A DNA stretch of 64,000 bases. Origin: JAEINY01 sp942490535 (GTDB lineage: Bacteria > Bacteroidota > Bacteroidia > Bacteroidales > Marinilabiliaceae). The position numbers and the translations under genes were made by a program. Below the pieces are notes generated by a model, which was not told the origin of the DNA, made no database searches, and worked only from the letters and a program-made list of their open reading frames with translations. Positions 20,001-30,700 of the stretch are shown here, piece by piece. Positions within the stretch are counted from its first letter, which is position 1. The number at the start of each line of letters is the position of its first letter. The stretch covers positions 62,001 through 126,000 of the forward strand of contig CALNXQ010000006.1 of NCBI GenBank assembly GCA_942490535.1, given 5' to 3'.

Positions 20001-21406
20001 GTGACAATATTCCGATAATTCTCCCGACTCTTCTCTAAATCACGCAGGGCTTTTTTCTGTTCGGTGATATCGGTTGAAATACCACAAATGGCAGTAATAC
20101 CGCCAATTTTATTGCGTATCGGAAATTTGTTGGATAAAAAATACCGACGCCCTGAACTCAATTCTATTTCCTCCTCGAACTGCACGGCCAATCCCGACTC
20201 TTCCACCTGCCGATCCATTTCGCGCCATTGGGCCACCTCCTTATCTGCAAATAATTCTTCAGCTTTCTGACCAATAACCTGGTTTTCGGAAAGCCCCACT
20301 TGTTCGCACCAATTTTGATTCACAAGGGTATAATTCCCATCCAAATCCTTCACATAAATCAGGGACTTACTATTATTAATGATATCCTCCAGTAAGCGAC
20401 GATTATCTTCAATGGCATGTTCCACATCGCGTCGTTTTCGGATATCCGAATTTATGTTATAAATAAAAGCACCTAACACGACAATTCCACCCACCAGAGC
20501 CACCACCACCAAACCGATTAAAAACTGCAAGCTTACGCCGCTCCATTTCTTCAACTGGGCAGATTGTATCGCCGTTGCTTTTTCAGCTGTCTCAAGGATA
20601 AACCGGGCCCGATGACTCAATGAAATGTGCGATTGCATAATGTTTTCATTGATATCCATTTGGCGGGTAACAGCCTGCTCAAAATGTCGCACATCTGAAC
20701 GGAATTTAGACATGTATTCCCGCACCTCAATATTGTTCACCTGGGATTCAATTAAAAACGTGCGTTCCAGAATTTGATCGAAACGTTTTTCAATGGAGTC
20801 ACGACTATAGGCCAGCCCTTCTAATTTTCCGATACGTTGCTGTTGCGCCCGAATGGCCAAAAACAAGGTATGTGTAATATTGTATTCATTCAAAACAGAG
20901 TTGTACACCCGTTTATTATTCTTTAACCACTGGCCCGACTCGCGCAACTGAATAGCTTCCTGCCGCTCTATTTCAAAATAAATACTATCGACGCTCCGTT
21001 CCACCTTTTGTTTAAAGCCAGATAATGCGGCAAACAGTTTAAAATCCTTATTGAATGCAGTGACATGCTCCAACATGGGTTCAAGCAAACGCCTGGTTTC
21101 CGGATTAATCTGTGAATCGGCGATTTTCTGAAGTACACTACTTATTTTTGTAGTCAGAGTATCTACATTAGCGACTAATTCAGGATTCCCTGAAATGACG
21201 ACACGCTTTTCATTTAAACGCAGATTATAAATATGATCCAGCAACACATACACCGATTCAGTGCTTTCAATAACCGCATCTAACCGACGTACTCCCCTGA
21301 CACTCAAAAAAGAAACAATCGTTAAAATGACAAGTATGGTACTAAAACCATAGATGACCTTTTTTTGAATCGTATTTGTTAATCCTTTTAACCGAAAACG
21401 CCTCAT
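17084..21406 (-). CDS. Hybrid histidine kinase with two PAS, GAF, two receiver and Hpt domains
   Basis: A 1440-residue membrane phosphorelay protein. Membrane helices at about 15-35 and 292-318 bracket a helical periplasmic sensor (CHASE3-like). Then come PAS (about 330-450), PAS with PAC (about 460-580), GAF (about 595-755), HisKA with His785 in MSHEIRTPMNAIVGW, HATPase (about 830-1005, with DTGIGI and GGTGLGLAICKRL), a first receiver (Asp1075), a second receiver (Asp1223 in LILMDIQMPVMDG) and an Hpt domain (His1377 in MLHSFKG). All key phospho-acceptor residues are present, so the full relay can run inside one chain. No DNA-binding output domain; the final response regulator is elsewhere. 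Divergent from the GHL10 gene. Confidence 0.95.
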   Translation of the reverse strand: MRRFRLKGLTNTIQKKVIYGFSTILVILTIVSFLSVRGVRRLDAVIESTESVYVLLDHIYNLRLNEKRVVISGNPELVANVDTLTTKISSVLQKIADSQINPETRRLLEPMLEHVTAFNKDFKLFAALSGFKQKVERSVDSIYFEIERQEAIQLRESGQWLKNNKRVYNSVLNEYNITHTLFLAIRAQQQRIGKLEGLAYSRDSIEKRFDQILERTFLIESQVNNIEVREYMSKFRSDVRHFEQAVTRQMDINENIMQSHISLSHRARFILETAEKATAIQSAQLKKWSGVSLQFLIGLVVVALVGGIVVLGAFIYNINSDIRKRRDVEHAIEDNRRLLEDIINNSKSLIYVKDLDGNYTLVNQNWCEQVGLSENQVIGQKAEELFADKEVAQWREMDRQVEESGLAVQFEEEIELSSGRRYFLSNKFPIRNKIGGITAICGISTDITEQKKALRDLEKSRENYRNIVTNVPGIVFTGLMDDSRTMIFLSSGFSKVTGFDAGNFLEGVQSFTNLIFENDRERVLDTIKQAVKRNHAYEVEYRIEDVQGEMRWLHEKGMAMQQPDNKGVYLQGVMIDVTAQKEAISEVMMRDRFLEGVAEAVKELIVNQKSDDAVLKSLRIVGQSAMVDQSFIFRNNDDKNHPAASHLFEWQKDQIKPVYRDDLKDISYQEIGSRWYHMLSDKKEIIGFKDDFVFEEQKLFDYLGLQSLLIVPVFAREVFWGFIGFGNTMKGLPWIESHRTIFRAYTVTLGIAIAKENDAMLLTDAKNAAEAATRAKSDFLARMSHEIRTPMNAIVGWTHLAIEKESNPGQSDYLRKIQASSKSLLGIINDILDFSKIEAGKLSLEKIDFDLEQVFDDLSNMVAYKAHEKGLDFIYAVHADVPLNLIGDPLRLGQILVNLVNNAVKFTNRGEIVTSVLVLKESEDDVELLVEIRDTGIGIKGDLQSHLFDSFSQADVSTTRKYGGTGLGLAICKRLTGLMGGRIWVESEYGEGSSFFFTIKVGKQRVQKRQLLMPPKELSGYRILLLDQHPTTSSILKEMLETLDFKVDMVRDKETALVKIVGGKQEKPVDLVIVDSAIVGQDRQSAAQEISRHLTNDIPMLVMMPLFGQDEKLLKLVNGNPFIGSIVKPVNYSTLFDATMEALGKEKSKASWRKKEPGVYLSELKKLDNVMVLLVEDNETNKQIGIELLELANVCVEVASNGKEAIKVAQMHGGDFFDLILMDIQMPVMDGFDATREILKLPEYANTPIVAMTADAIGGAKEKYLKCGMVDMIAKPIDPEQMYMKVLKWVEKHRGVESSQRQTISIQRTQPVIQDGDGNHLPYIEGINVEEGVRRFANKWDFFKRLLQRFYFDHLEFVKDFNKQKETDREVAERMLHSFKGISGTISAPDLYQLAIQVEADFKNDDPIFSEHFMAMATELETILNVLKKNKEVDIEGFEK

Positions 21407-21580
21407 TTACTTTTGCTCTATATACTATTAATGCCTAAAGATAACAACATTTTTTGTTGGGTACAGAATTACCTATGACAATCAACCAGGTTGTTACCTA
21501 CTATCTATTCTCATCTGTCATAAACCATGCCTGTAAATCAAATCGCATGTAGGAAGTAAACTTCTTTAGTAAAAAAGATT

Positions 21581-21588
21581 TATTTTTG
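21581..21588 (+). promoter_or_regulatory. Putative -7 promoter element of the GHL10 gene
   Basis: TATTTTTG fits TAnnTTTG, 21 bp before the ATG at 21610. A TTG at its end is the first codon of the longest frame, so that longer start is unlikely to be used. Confidence 0.4.
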
Positions 21589-21609
21589 AGCCTAAAACAG
21601 CCCACCCAT

Positions 21610-23145
21610 ATGTCTGTAAACTCTAATTTTCAGCGCTCCCGTTCAACCATCCTCGGGATGGTTCTTTTATTCACGACTTTTCTCATTTTTCCAGCAAAGG
21701 CTCAAAATCCGAAACGCGAAATGCGGGGCATCTGGGTGGCCACCGTCAGCAATATTGACTGGCCCTCCTCCAATTCACTGAAAACAAAAGAACAAAAAAG
21801 GGAAACCACTGCCCTTTTAGACCATGTAAAATCGCTTGGGTTCAATACCGTGTTCCTACAGATACGCCCCGCCGCAGATGCACTCTATCCCTCCGCACTG
21901 GAGCCCTGGAGCAAAGTATTAACAGCTAAAGCCGGTCAGGCCCCAAAGCCCTATTATGACCCCCTTAAATATTGGATTGATGAAGCCCATCAAAGAGGAT
22001 TAGAGCTGCATGCCTGGATCAATCCCTACCGGGCTGCCATGAAAGCTGATGAACCTTTACCGGACATGCATCCGGCGAACACACATCCCGAATGGTTTCT
22101 GACCTATGGTGGAAAGCTTTATTTCGATCCCGGTCAACCGGAATCCAAGCAACACATCAACAAGGTAGTTAAGGAAATCATAACACATTACAACGTGGAC
22201 GGCATTCACATGGATGATTACTTTTATCCCTACCCCATTGCCGGTGTAGAATTCCCCGATTCACTCTCCTTTGAATCCTATGGCAAAACGAAATTCCCCG
22301 ACAACAAGGATGACTGGCGTCGCGACAATGTATCCCAGACCATTCAATCACTGCATCACACCATCAAATCCGAGAAACCCTGGGTGGCGTTTGGCATCAG
22401 TCCTTTTGGCGTGTGGCGCAATCAGTCCGATGATCCCCGCGGTTCAGACAGTCGCGCCGGCATCACGAATTACGACCACCTGTATGCCGATATTCTGAAA
22501 TGGATGGAAAATGGATGGATGGATTATGTCGCTCCGCAAATTTATTGGGAAACGTCACATCCGACCGCCAATTTTGTAAAATTGGCTCAATGGTGGAATG
22601 ACAATAATTACGACACACCCGTTTTTATTGGTCATGGCACCTATAAAATTGGTTCAGACAAACCGGATTGGCAGGCACCACAGCAGATGCCGCAACAATT
22701 CAGAATAGGGCGCGAACAGCCGCATGTGAAAGGCAACATCAGTTTTAGCTACAAACACTTTAAACGTGATCTGCTGGGACTACAGGATTCTTTGAAATGG
22801 GATCTTTTTAATACCCTTGCCCTCCCACCGGCTTATGAAAAAGAATCAGCTCTGACACCGGAAAATCCCATTGTTAAAATCAATGCATCTGGCCGTCGTC
22901 TGAAATGGAAGCTCGATAAATCAGTTTTGGACGACGATTACCGCTACGTCATCTATCTTTATGCACCCAACCAGCAACCCGACTATGATAATCCTGCTTT
23001 AATTGCAGACATAATTGGAGAAACAAAATATAAATTTCCCAAGCCATCCGGAAGAACACGAAAAATTGGCTACGTCAGGATTTCAGTGATGGATAAAAAC
23101 AGAATAGAAAGTTTACCGGGTGCGCCGGTACGCGTGAAATACTAA
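21610..23145 (+). CDS. GHL10 (YngK/DigH-like, DUF187) glycoside hydrolase
   Basis: 511 residues from ATG 21610, giving a signal peptide ending PAKAQ. The barrel begins with the family motif KREMRGIWVATVSNIDWP and contains HAWINPYRA, VDGIHMDDYFYPYP (catalytic acidic residues), WVAFGISPFGVWRN and DYVAPQIYWE. A small beta domain follows the barrel (about 400-511). E. coli DigH, of this family, hydrolyses peptidoglycan strands stripped of peptides, so a cell-wall or recycled-glycan substrate is likely. It is transcribed divergently from a large hybrid histidine kinase and converges on a ROK kinase gene. Confidence 0.92.
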   Translation: MSVNSNFQRSRSTILGMVLLFTTFLIFPAKAQNPKREMRGIWVATVSNIDWPSSNSLKTKEQKRETTALLDHVKSLGFNTVFLQIRPAADALYPSALEPWSKVLTAKAGQAPKPYYDPLKYWIDEAHQRGLELHAWINPYRAAMKADEPLPDMHPANTHPEWFLTYGGKLYFDPGQPESKQHINKVVKEIITHYNVDGIHMDDYFYPYPIAGVEFPDSLSFESYGKTKFPDNKDDWRRDNVSQTIQSLHHTIKSEKPWVAFGISPFGVWRNQSDDPRGSDSRAGITNYDHLYADILKWMENGWMDYVAPQIYWETSHPTANFVKLAQWWNDNNYDTPVFIGHGTYKIGSDKPDWQAPQQMPQQFRIGREQPHVKGNISFSYKHFKRDLLGLQDSLKWDLFNTLALPPAYEKESALTPENPIVKINASGRRLKWKLDKSVLDDDYRYVIYLYAPNQQPDYDNPALIADIIGETKYKFPKPSGRTRKIGYVRISVMDKNRIESLPGAPVRVKY

Positions 23146-23456
23146 TGTCCGAATCAGGTGATCTAATGGATGTGGGAATAGCTCTTTAGTTGACAGGATC
23201 CCCTCAAAAATAAAATGACGCGATACTTTTGACGATCGACAGGACTCAAATGCCCGCTTCATTGCTTCAAATGGTTACTAACCTGCTTCAAATGCCGAAG
23301 GCGGTGTAACAAACGTAAAAAAACAGTTACCCAATTCACACTGACATGAATCAGATAACTGTTTACAGCTATCATCTATGTGCTTCAACGGATCAAATGA
23401 TACCAACCCATAAATAACAGGCCATTGAAGCACCTAACATTACTTTCAAAAACCGT
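23146..23456. other. Intergenic region with short direct repeats
   Basis: No gene is visible between the convergent GHL10 and ROK genes. GCTTCAAATG occurs at about 23264-23273 and again at about 23284-23293, with a partial copy near 23248. The only other structure is the terminator hairpin at 23321-23364. Confidence 0.6.
23321..23364 (-). terminator. Terminator of the ROK kinase gene
   Basis: Arms AAACAGTTA (23321-23329) and TAACTGTTT (23356-23364) with a 26-nt loop. On the minus strand the hairpin is followed by a run of seven T, about 95 bp beyond the stop codon. Confidence 0.6.
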
Positions 23457-24560
23457 CTATTTATCAAGGGCATGGAGTGCAAAGGCATATGCGCCAATTG
23501 AAATGGCCTTGCTGGCTCCCAACTGCGATATCCCAACTGCCGTGCGGGCCATTGGATCATAAGCCACTATTTTATCTGTTCCCGGTACTTTTACTTCGTG
23601 ACGGTCACCTTTCAGAAATTCATCCCGATCGGCAGCCACTTCTAAATTAAAAGCCCTTTGAACCAAACGATTAAACCGCACCCCTTTGAAATCAACATAC
23701 GTGCTGCGCATTTCTTCAATAGTAGCCGGTAAAATTAAGGAATGAGCTCCGGCTACTCCACCGCCAATAACCACAACACCATCCACTAATGTAACCAGAT
23801 GACTCAGGGCATCACCCAATACTTCCCCCATTTGACGGAATGCTTCTTTGGCTGCTTCACTGTCGCCATCTGCATCACCGGCAGCAATGTCAAATATATC
23901 TTTCGGCGTTAAATCGGTATTTACAGTCAACCCGGCTTTCTCTGCATATACCCGCTGAATGGCACGAATACTGATACTCTCTTCCGCATTCATTTCAGGA
24001 TGAAGCTTATTGCGCATCAACCACACTTCACCTGCACCCGAATTATCGCCAATCAACAATTCACCATCGCGCACCAAACCAGCTCCAAAACCAGTACCCA
24101 ATGTAATTCCAATCAGATTTTTGAAACGTTTGGGGCTACCACTTTTCGCCAATAATTCATTGACATGCGGCAAGAAACCAGCTATTGCCTCGCCATAAGC
24201 AAACAAATCGCCGTCATTGTTGATAAACACAGGCAATCCAAACTGCTCTTCCAACATAGGCCCTAAAGCAACACCTCCACGAAAAGCAGGCAAATTACCC
24301 AGGTCACCAATGATACCATTGGGATAATCAGCTGGCCCAGGAAAGGCGAAGCTAATGGCGACAGGCGCTTCACTGAGCACACCTTTCACTTGCGAAAACC
24401 CATCAATCAAAGTGGAAAGACACAATTCCAGATCATGGGCATTGGACGGCAGTCGGATGGGCTCAACAATCTCTACATTGCCCTGAATGGCAGAAAATAC
24501 AAAATTTGTCCCTCCAGCATCCAGGGTCATTACAATCCGTTTATCGTTTTGCGTAGTCAT
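23457..24560 (-). CDS. ROK-family sugar kinase (glucokinase-like)
   Basis: A 367-residue cytosolic protein with the actin-like ATPase fold. The phosphate-1 motif is LDAGGTNFVFSAI, the sugar-binding region is INNDGDLFAYGEA, and the ATP region includes LIGITLGTGFGAGLV and GVVVIGGGVAG. It lacks an N-terminal helix-turn-helix, so it is an enzyme rather than a repressor. The CxCGxxGC zinc motif of many ROK kinases is also absent. Likely phosphorylates glucose or an amino sugar. The adjacent convergent GHL10 hydrolase suggests, but does not prove, cell-wall sugar use. It is longer than typical bacterial ROK kinases (about 300) because of an insert near residues 310-340. Confidence 0.88.
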   Translation of the reverse strand: MTTQNDKRIVMTLDAGGTNFVFSAIQGNVEIVEPIRLPSNAHDLELCLSTLIDGFSQVKGVLSEAPVAISFAFPGPADYPNGIIGDLGNLPAFRGGVALGPMLEEQFGLPVFINNDGDLFAYGEAIAGFLPHVNELLAKSGSPKRFKNLIGITLGTGFGAGLVRDGELLIGDNSGAGEVWLMRNKLHPEMNAEESISIRAIQRVYAEKAGLTVNTDLTPKDIFDIAAGDADGDSEAAKEAFRQMGEVLGDALSHLVTLVDGVVVIGGGVAGAHSLILPATIEEMRSTYVDFKGVRFNRLVQRAFNLEVAADRDEFLKGDRHEVKVPGTDKIVAYDPMARTAVGISQLGASKAISIGAYAFALHALDK

Positions 24561-24703
24561 ATGTGTTAAATGTTAGTCAAAAAAAGTCAACAATTATACT
24601 ATTTAATGAGCGACTATACAAGACTGACACTAATGCCTGAACGTTAATCCTCTTTTAATAACATTTTTCCCTCCTTTAATCAAAAAAATTCAGAGTCAGC
24701 AAG

Positions 24704-24737
24704 TTTGATCTATAAATTTACAGGTCTATAACTTTTG
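24704..24737 (+). promoter_or_regulatory. Putative promoter of the giant adhesin operon
   Basis: TTTG at 24704-24707, a 21-nt spacer and TAACTTTTG at 24729-24737 approximate the TTTG/TAnnTTTG consensus (one extra base in the -7 element), 20 bp before the ATG. Confidence 0.4.
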
Positions 24738-24756
24738 TCAGGAAAAACGAAACATC

Positions 24757-27700
24757 ATGAAAATTTCAAATTCCAATAAAATTGCCGAAGTTCTGCTTCC
24801 GCTCCTATTTACGTTTATATTCTCATCAAATCTTTACAGCCAATTTGAGATACAAACTATCCCGGACGCCAATGTAAACGAAAACGCAGTTTACACCAGC
24901 GAATCCCCACAAATCATTAATGGCACCCCCATGGGAACCGTAACCTGGTCATTAGGTGCTGCGGATCCACTATTTACCATTAACAGTGAAACAGGTGTGG
25001 TTTCTTTAGCTGCACAAAATTTTGAAGATCCTCAGGACGAAACCCGTGATAATATTTTCAATGTTGAGATTGTTGCTATAGATGAAGATTTATATACAAC
25101 TTCTACAAGCTGGACTGTGACCGTTATTAACCAGAACGAAACCGTTGCCTTTGATATACAAACCATCTCGAACGCCGATGTGAACGAAAACACGCCTTAT
25201 ACAAGTTTAACCCCACAAATAAACGGCACGCCCAATGGCATTGTCACCTGGTCATTAGGTGCCTCAGCCGATCCTGAATTAACCATTAATAGTGAAACGG
25301 GAGAGGTTTCTTTAGTCGCTCAAAATTTTGAAGTCCCGGCGGATGAAAATACAGATAATGTTTTCAACGTGGAACTCATTGCCACCGATGCCGACGAAAA
25401 TACAGCTTCAATAACCTGGACGATAACCGTAATTAACCAGAACGAGACAGTGACCTTTTCTATCGAAACCATCGATGCGGTAAATGTGACCGAAAACGAA
25501 GCATACACAAGTGTAACCCCGCAAATAAACGGCATGCCCAATGGTATTGTCGCCTGGTCATTGGGAATCTCAGCTGATCCTCAGTTAACCATTGACAGCC
25601 AAACCGGTGTCGTTTCCTTAGACGCCCAGAACTTTGAAGCACCGGCAGACGCAAACACGGATAATATTTTCAACGTGGAACTCATTGCCACCGATGCTGA
25701 CGAAAATACCGCTTCAACAACCTGGACGGTAAGAATCATCGATCAGATCGAAACGGTCTCTTTTGGTATCCAATCCATCTCAAATGCTAATGTGAACGAA
25801 AACGAAGCATACAGCAGCGGTACACCTCTAATTATAAATGAAACACCCATTGGAACTGTAACCTGGTCATTAGGTGCATCAGCTGATCCTCAATTAAGCA
25901 TTGACAGTGAAACAGGAGAGGTTTCCTTAGCCGCTCAGAACTTTGAAGCACCGGCAGACGCAAATACGGATAATCTATTCAACGTGGAACTCATTGCCAC
26001 CGATGCCGATGGCAATTCAGCTTCTACAACCTGGACGGTAAGAATCATCGATCAGATCGAAACGGTGGCCTTTGCTATCGAAACCATCAATGCAGCAAAT
26101 GTGAACGAAAATACCCCTTACACAAGTGTGACCCCGACAATCACAAATGGAATACCCATTGGAACCGTAACCTGGTCATTGGGAGCCACTGCCGACCCCC
26201 TGTTAACTATCAATAGCGCGACAGGTGTAGTTTCTTTAATCGCCCAAAACTTTGAAACACCCGCAGACGTCAATCCAGATAACATTTTCAATGCTGCTAT
26301 TATCGCAACGGATCAGGATGGAAATACAGCAACTATCTCATGGACAATCACCATACTGGATGTTAATGAAATCGTATCCTTTACAATTAGTCCGATAAGC
26401 AATTTATCGATTGATGAAAATCAACCGTACACAAGTATCACTCCAGCACTTACCGGCGATACACCCATTGGAGCCATTACCTGGTCACTCAATGGGAATG
26501 ATGCTACTCATTTCTTGATCAATGCAACATCAGGTGTGGTGAATATGATAGCACAGAGTTTTGAAGAACCACAGGATTGGGATACTGGGAATACTTATGA
26601 AGTAGTATTAATTGCAACGGATGCAGATAATAATACAGCTACCATTAACTGGACGGTAACAATTAATGATGTTATTGAAACAGCTAACTTTTCAATAACC
26701 CCTATTCCATCCATAAGCATAGATGAAAACACAGCCTACACGAGTGTATTACCACAATTAACTGGCAATACACCTATCGGCGCCATTACTTATTCATTAA
26801 GTGGTGCTGACATGATCCAATTTACGATTACACCAAGTACAGGTCAGGTAACTATGCTGGCGAAAGATTTTGAATCACCCCAGGATATTAATGGCGACAA
26901 CATTTATGAAGTTTCTATCACTGCCACCGATGAAGATGGAAATAATACATCCATGCCTTGGACCGTCACAGTGAACAATGTGCAAGAAACATCCACATTC
27001 AGCTTGAACACCATTGCTAATGCCAGCGTAAACGAAAATAGTATATATACCAGTGAGGTTCCTGCAATAACTGGCACACCCATTGGCAGCCTATCCTATA
27101 CTTTGGAAGGAGTCGATGCAACCCTATTCACAATCAATGAAACAAATGGTGTTGTGAGTATGATTGCCCGCAATTTTGAAGCACCAGCTGACACTGATTT
27201 GAATAACGTTTATCAAATCACGATTACCGCGACCGATGAAGATCTAAATAATACCTCTACCTCATGGACGGTCACCGTAAATGACGTGATCGAAACATCC
27301 ATTTTCACCATCGGCTTAATTAATGATGCCATCGTCAATGAAAATAATGCCTACCTCAGTGTCACACCCGTCATTAGCGGTATTGCCATTGGAACAGTAA
27401 GCTATACACTTGGTGGAACGGACGCCACAAGCTTCACCATTGACGAATCCACAGGCATTGTCAGTATGGTGGCCCGAAATTTTGAAAATCCGGCAGATGT
27501 GAATACCGATAATATTTATGAAGTATCCATTACAGCTACCGATTCGGATGCCAATACAGCAACTGAATCGTGGACTGTAACAATAACTGATGTAATAGAA
27601 GCGGCATCATTTACGATAAGCACCATTGAAGATCTGCTCCATAACGAAAACACAGCATACACCGGCATTACACCTGTCATCAGTGGAACCCCCATTGGAT

Positions 27701-30700
27701 CATTAACCTATACCTTAACCGGATCAGATGCCCTAAGCTTCTCCATTACTGCCACCTCAGGTGTCATTAGCATGGTGGCCCGTAACTTCGAAGATCCTCT
27801 TGATGTAAATACCGATAACACCTATGAAATTGGCATTATCGCAACCGATGAAGATGGAAACACGGCCTCCGAAACCTGGAACATTACGATTACCGATGTA
27901 TTAGAACAAGCCATTTTTACCATTACCAACCTCATTGATGTATCCATTGGTGAGAACAGTGCATACACTAGTTTAACGCCGGCACTTTCAGGTGAAACAC
28001 CTATTGGAAAAGTGACCTTTTCCTTAATCGGTGTGGATGCCACGCTATTCACCATAGAGGCTTCAACAGGGATCGTGAATATGGTGGGGCGGAATTTCGA
28101 GAATGCCGCAGATGCCAATTCCGATAACAGTTATGAAGTTGGTATAACTGCCACGGATGAGGATGCCAATACCACCTCAATATCCTGGACAGTAAACGTC
28201 ACCGACGTACTTGAATCAGCTACCTATTCCATCAATACGATTGCCAATGCATTAATTCCCGAAAATACCGCTTACATCAGTCCGACGCCCACGATTTCAG
28301 GCACGCCAATAGGCACATTAACATACACTCTTGGTGGCACCGATGCCTCCGATTTTACCATTGATCCTCAAACGGGTATCGTTAGTATGGTAGCTCGTAA
28401 CTTTGAAAATCCGGAAGATGCCAATGCGGACAATGCTTACAATGTATCCATAACAGCCACAGATGAAGATAATAATAATAATACTCCCCCCACCGCATGG
28501 GTTATTAACGTAACTGACGTCATAGAAGCAGCTACTTTTACGATATCGGCCATTGAAGATGTTACGGTCAGCGAAAACCAGATTTATACCAGTGTGACTC
28601 CAGCCATTATTGGTTCAACCATCGGTACCATTACCTATACGCTTGCCGGAGCTGATGCAACGCTATTCACCTTAGATGCTGAAACGGGAATTGTCAGCCT
28701 AACGGCCCGTGACTATGAAGCACCCTCAGATGCAAATGGAGACAACATTTACGAACTGTCGCTCATTGCAACCGATGAGGATGCGAATAACGCTACAGAA
28801 ACATGGGTAGTAACCATTCACAACCTAACAGAATCGGCTAGTTTCACAATCAATACGATTGCCAATACAAGCGTTAATGAAAATACCACCTATACCGGGG
28901 TAACACCCACCATCAACGGATCACCCATCGGCAATCTGCAATATTCACTGGGCGGAACGGATGTGAGTTTATTTACAATTAATCCTTCCACTGGTGTGGT
29001 GAGTATGATTCCGCGTAATTATGAATTACCGGCCGACTCAAATGGCGACAATGTCTATGCTATTTCCATTACGGCAACGGATGAGGATGGCAATATTGCT
29101 TCAATGAGCTGGCAGATTACGGTGACCGACATCAATGAACCGGCCACTTTTGCCATTGAAACCATCGCCAATGCCAATGTCAATGAAAACAATACCTATA
29201 CCAGTGCAACACCAGTTATTACCGGGACACCCATTGGTACCTCATTAGTCTTTTCATTGGGTGGTGCGGATGCGGCTAACTTTACCATCGACTCTTCAAC
29301 AGGCGTAATCGGGTTAACCGCGCGTAATTTTGAAAACCCCCAAGACAACAACCTCGACAATATTTATGAGATCACTATAATCGCCACCGACGAAGACGAA
29401 AATCAGGCAACCATGAGCTGGGAGGTACATGTCATCGACATTAATGAACCGGCTACATTTGTGATCAGTACCATATCGAATGTCCGCATTAATGAAAATA
29501 CAACCTATACCAGCGTTATTCCAACAATCATAGGGACACCCATTGGCAACCAGGTGACATTCACCTTAACAGGTGCCGATGCAGCTTATTTTACTATTAA
29601 TCCAGTCAACGGAGTAGTCACCATGACCGCTCGTGATTTCGAATCACCACAAGACAGCAATCAGGACAATATCTATGTAGTAAATTTAACAGCTACCGAT
29701 GTCGATGATAATTCCGCTTCCACATCCTGGTTGATCACCATTGATAACCTGCAGGAATCGGCGAATTTTACCATTAACACCATCGCCGACCTATCCATTG
29801 GCGAAAACCTGGTTTACACAAGTGAAACACCGGTTATTTCCGGTCCATCGGTGGGAACTATCACCTGGTCATTATCGGGAAATGACGCCTTGCTTTTCAC
29901 CATTAATCCGGCAACTGGGGTAATCACTCTCCCGGGGCAAAATTTTGAAAGTCCGGCTGATTCAAACAGCGACAACATCTATCAAATCACTCTACGAGCC
30001 ACTGATCAGGATAACAACAGTGCCTCAATCGCCTGGACGCTTACCGTAACCGATGTCATTGAATCATCTAACTTCAGCATTTCACCAATCGCTAATGCCA
30101 ATATTGAGGAAAATTCGCCCTACAGTAGTCTGCCGCCAACCATCACGGGCAATCCTATCGGCAATCAGGTGAGTTATTCAATCAGTGGAGCCGATGCCAG
30201 TCAATTTACATTGAATGCCACAACCGGTGTCGTCAACATGTCGGCTCAGGATTTCGAAATGCCGGCTGATGCCAATGCGAACAACATCTATGAAATAACC
30301 CTTACCGCCACAGATGCGGATGATAATACCGCTTCCATTTCATGGCGGGTCATTATAACCAACGTTAATGAATCCTCCAATTTCGCAGTGAGTCCCATTG
30401 ACAACGCAACTCTCAGCGAAAATACGTTCTACACCAGTGTAACACCTACTATCACAGGTGCTCCGGTTGGCAAGGTGACATTTTCACTGGGAGGTATTGA
30501 TGGTACACAATTTTCCATTGATAAAAACACCGGTGTGGTCAGTATGGTGCCGCGCAACTTTGAACTTCCATTGGATAATAACGGTGATAATGTATACGAG
30601 CTGTCGATCACGGCAACCGACCATGATGGTAACTTCAACATCGAAGTTTGGACCGTAACCATTCAGGATATCAATGAACCAATGACGGTTTTGGATATTC

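Noticed and set aside
21586..21609. TTG start of the GHL10 gene
   Set aside because: The TTG is part of a -7 promoter element, and ATG 21610 gives a clean signal peptide.
23457..24560. ROK-type transcriptional repressor
   Set aside because: No N-terminal helix-turn-helix; the protein starts directly with the ATP-binding phosphate-1 motif.
24850..30680. Regular DNA repeats as a CRISPR or satellite array
   Set aside because: The repeats are about 309 bp long and entirely coding in one frame.
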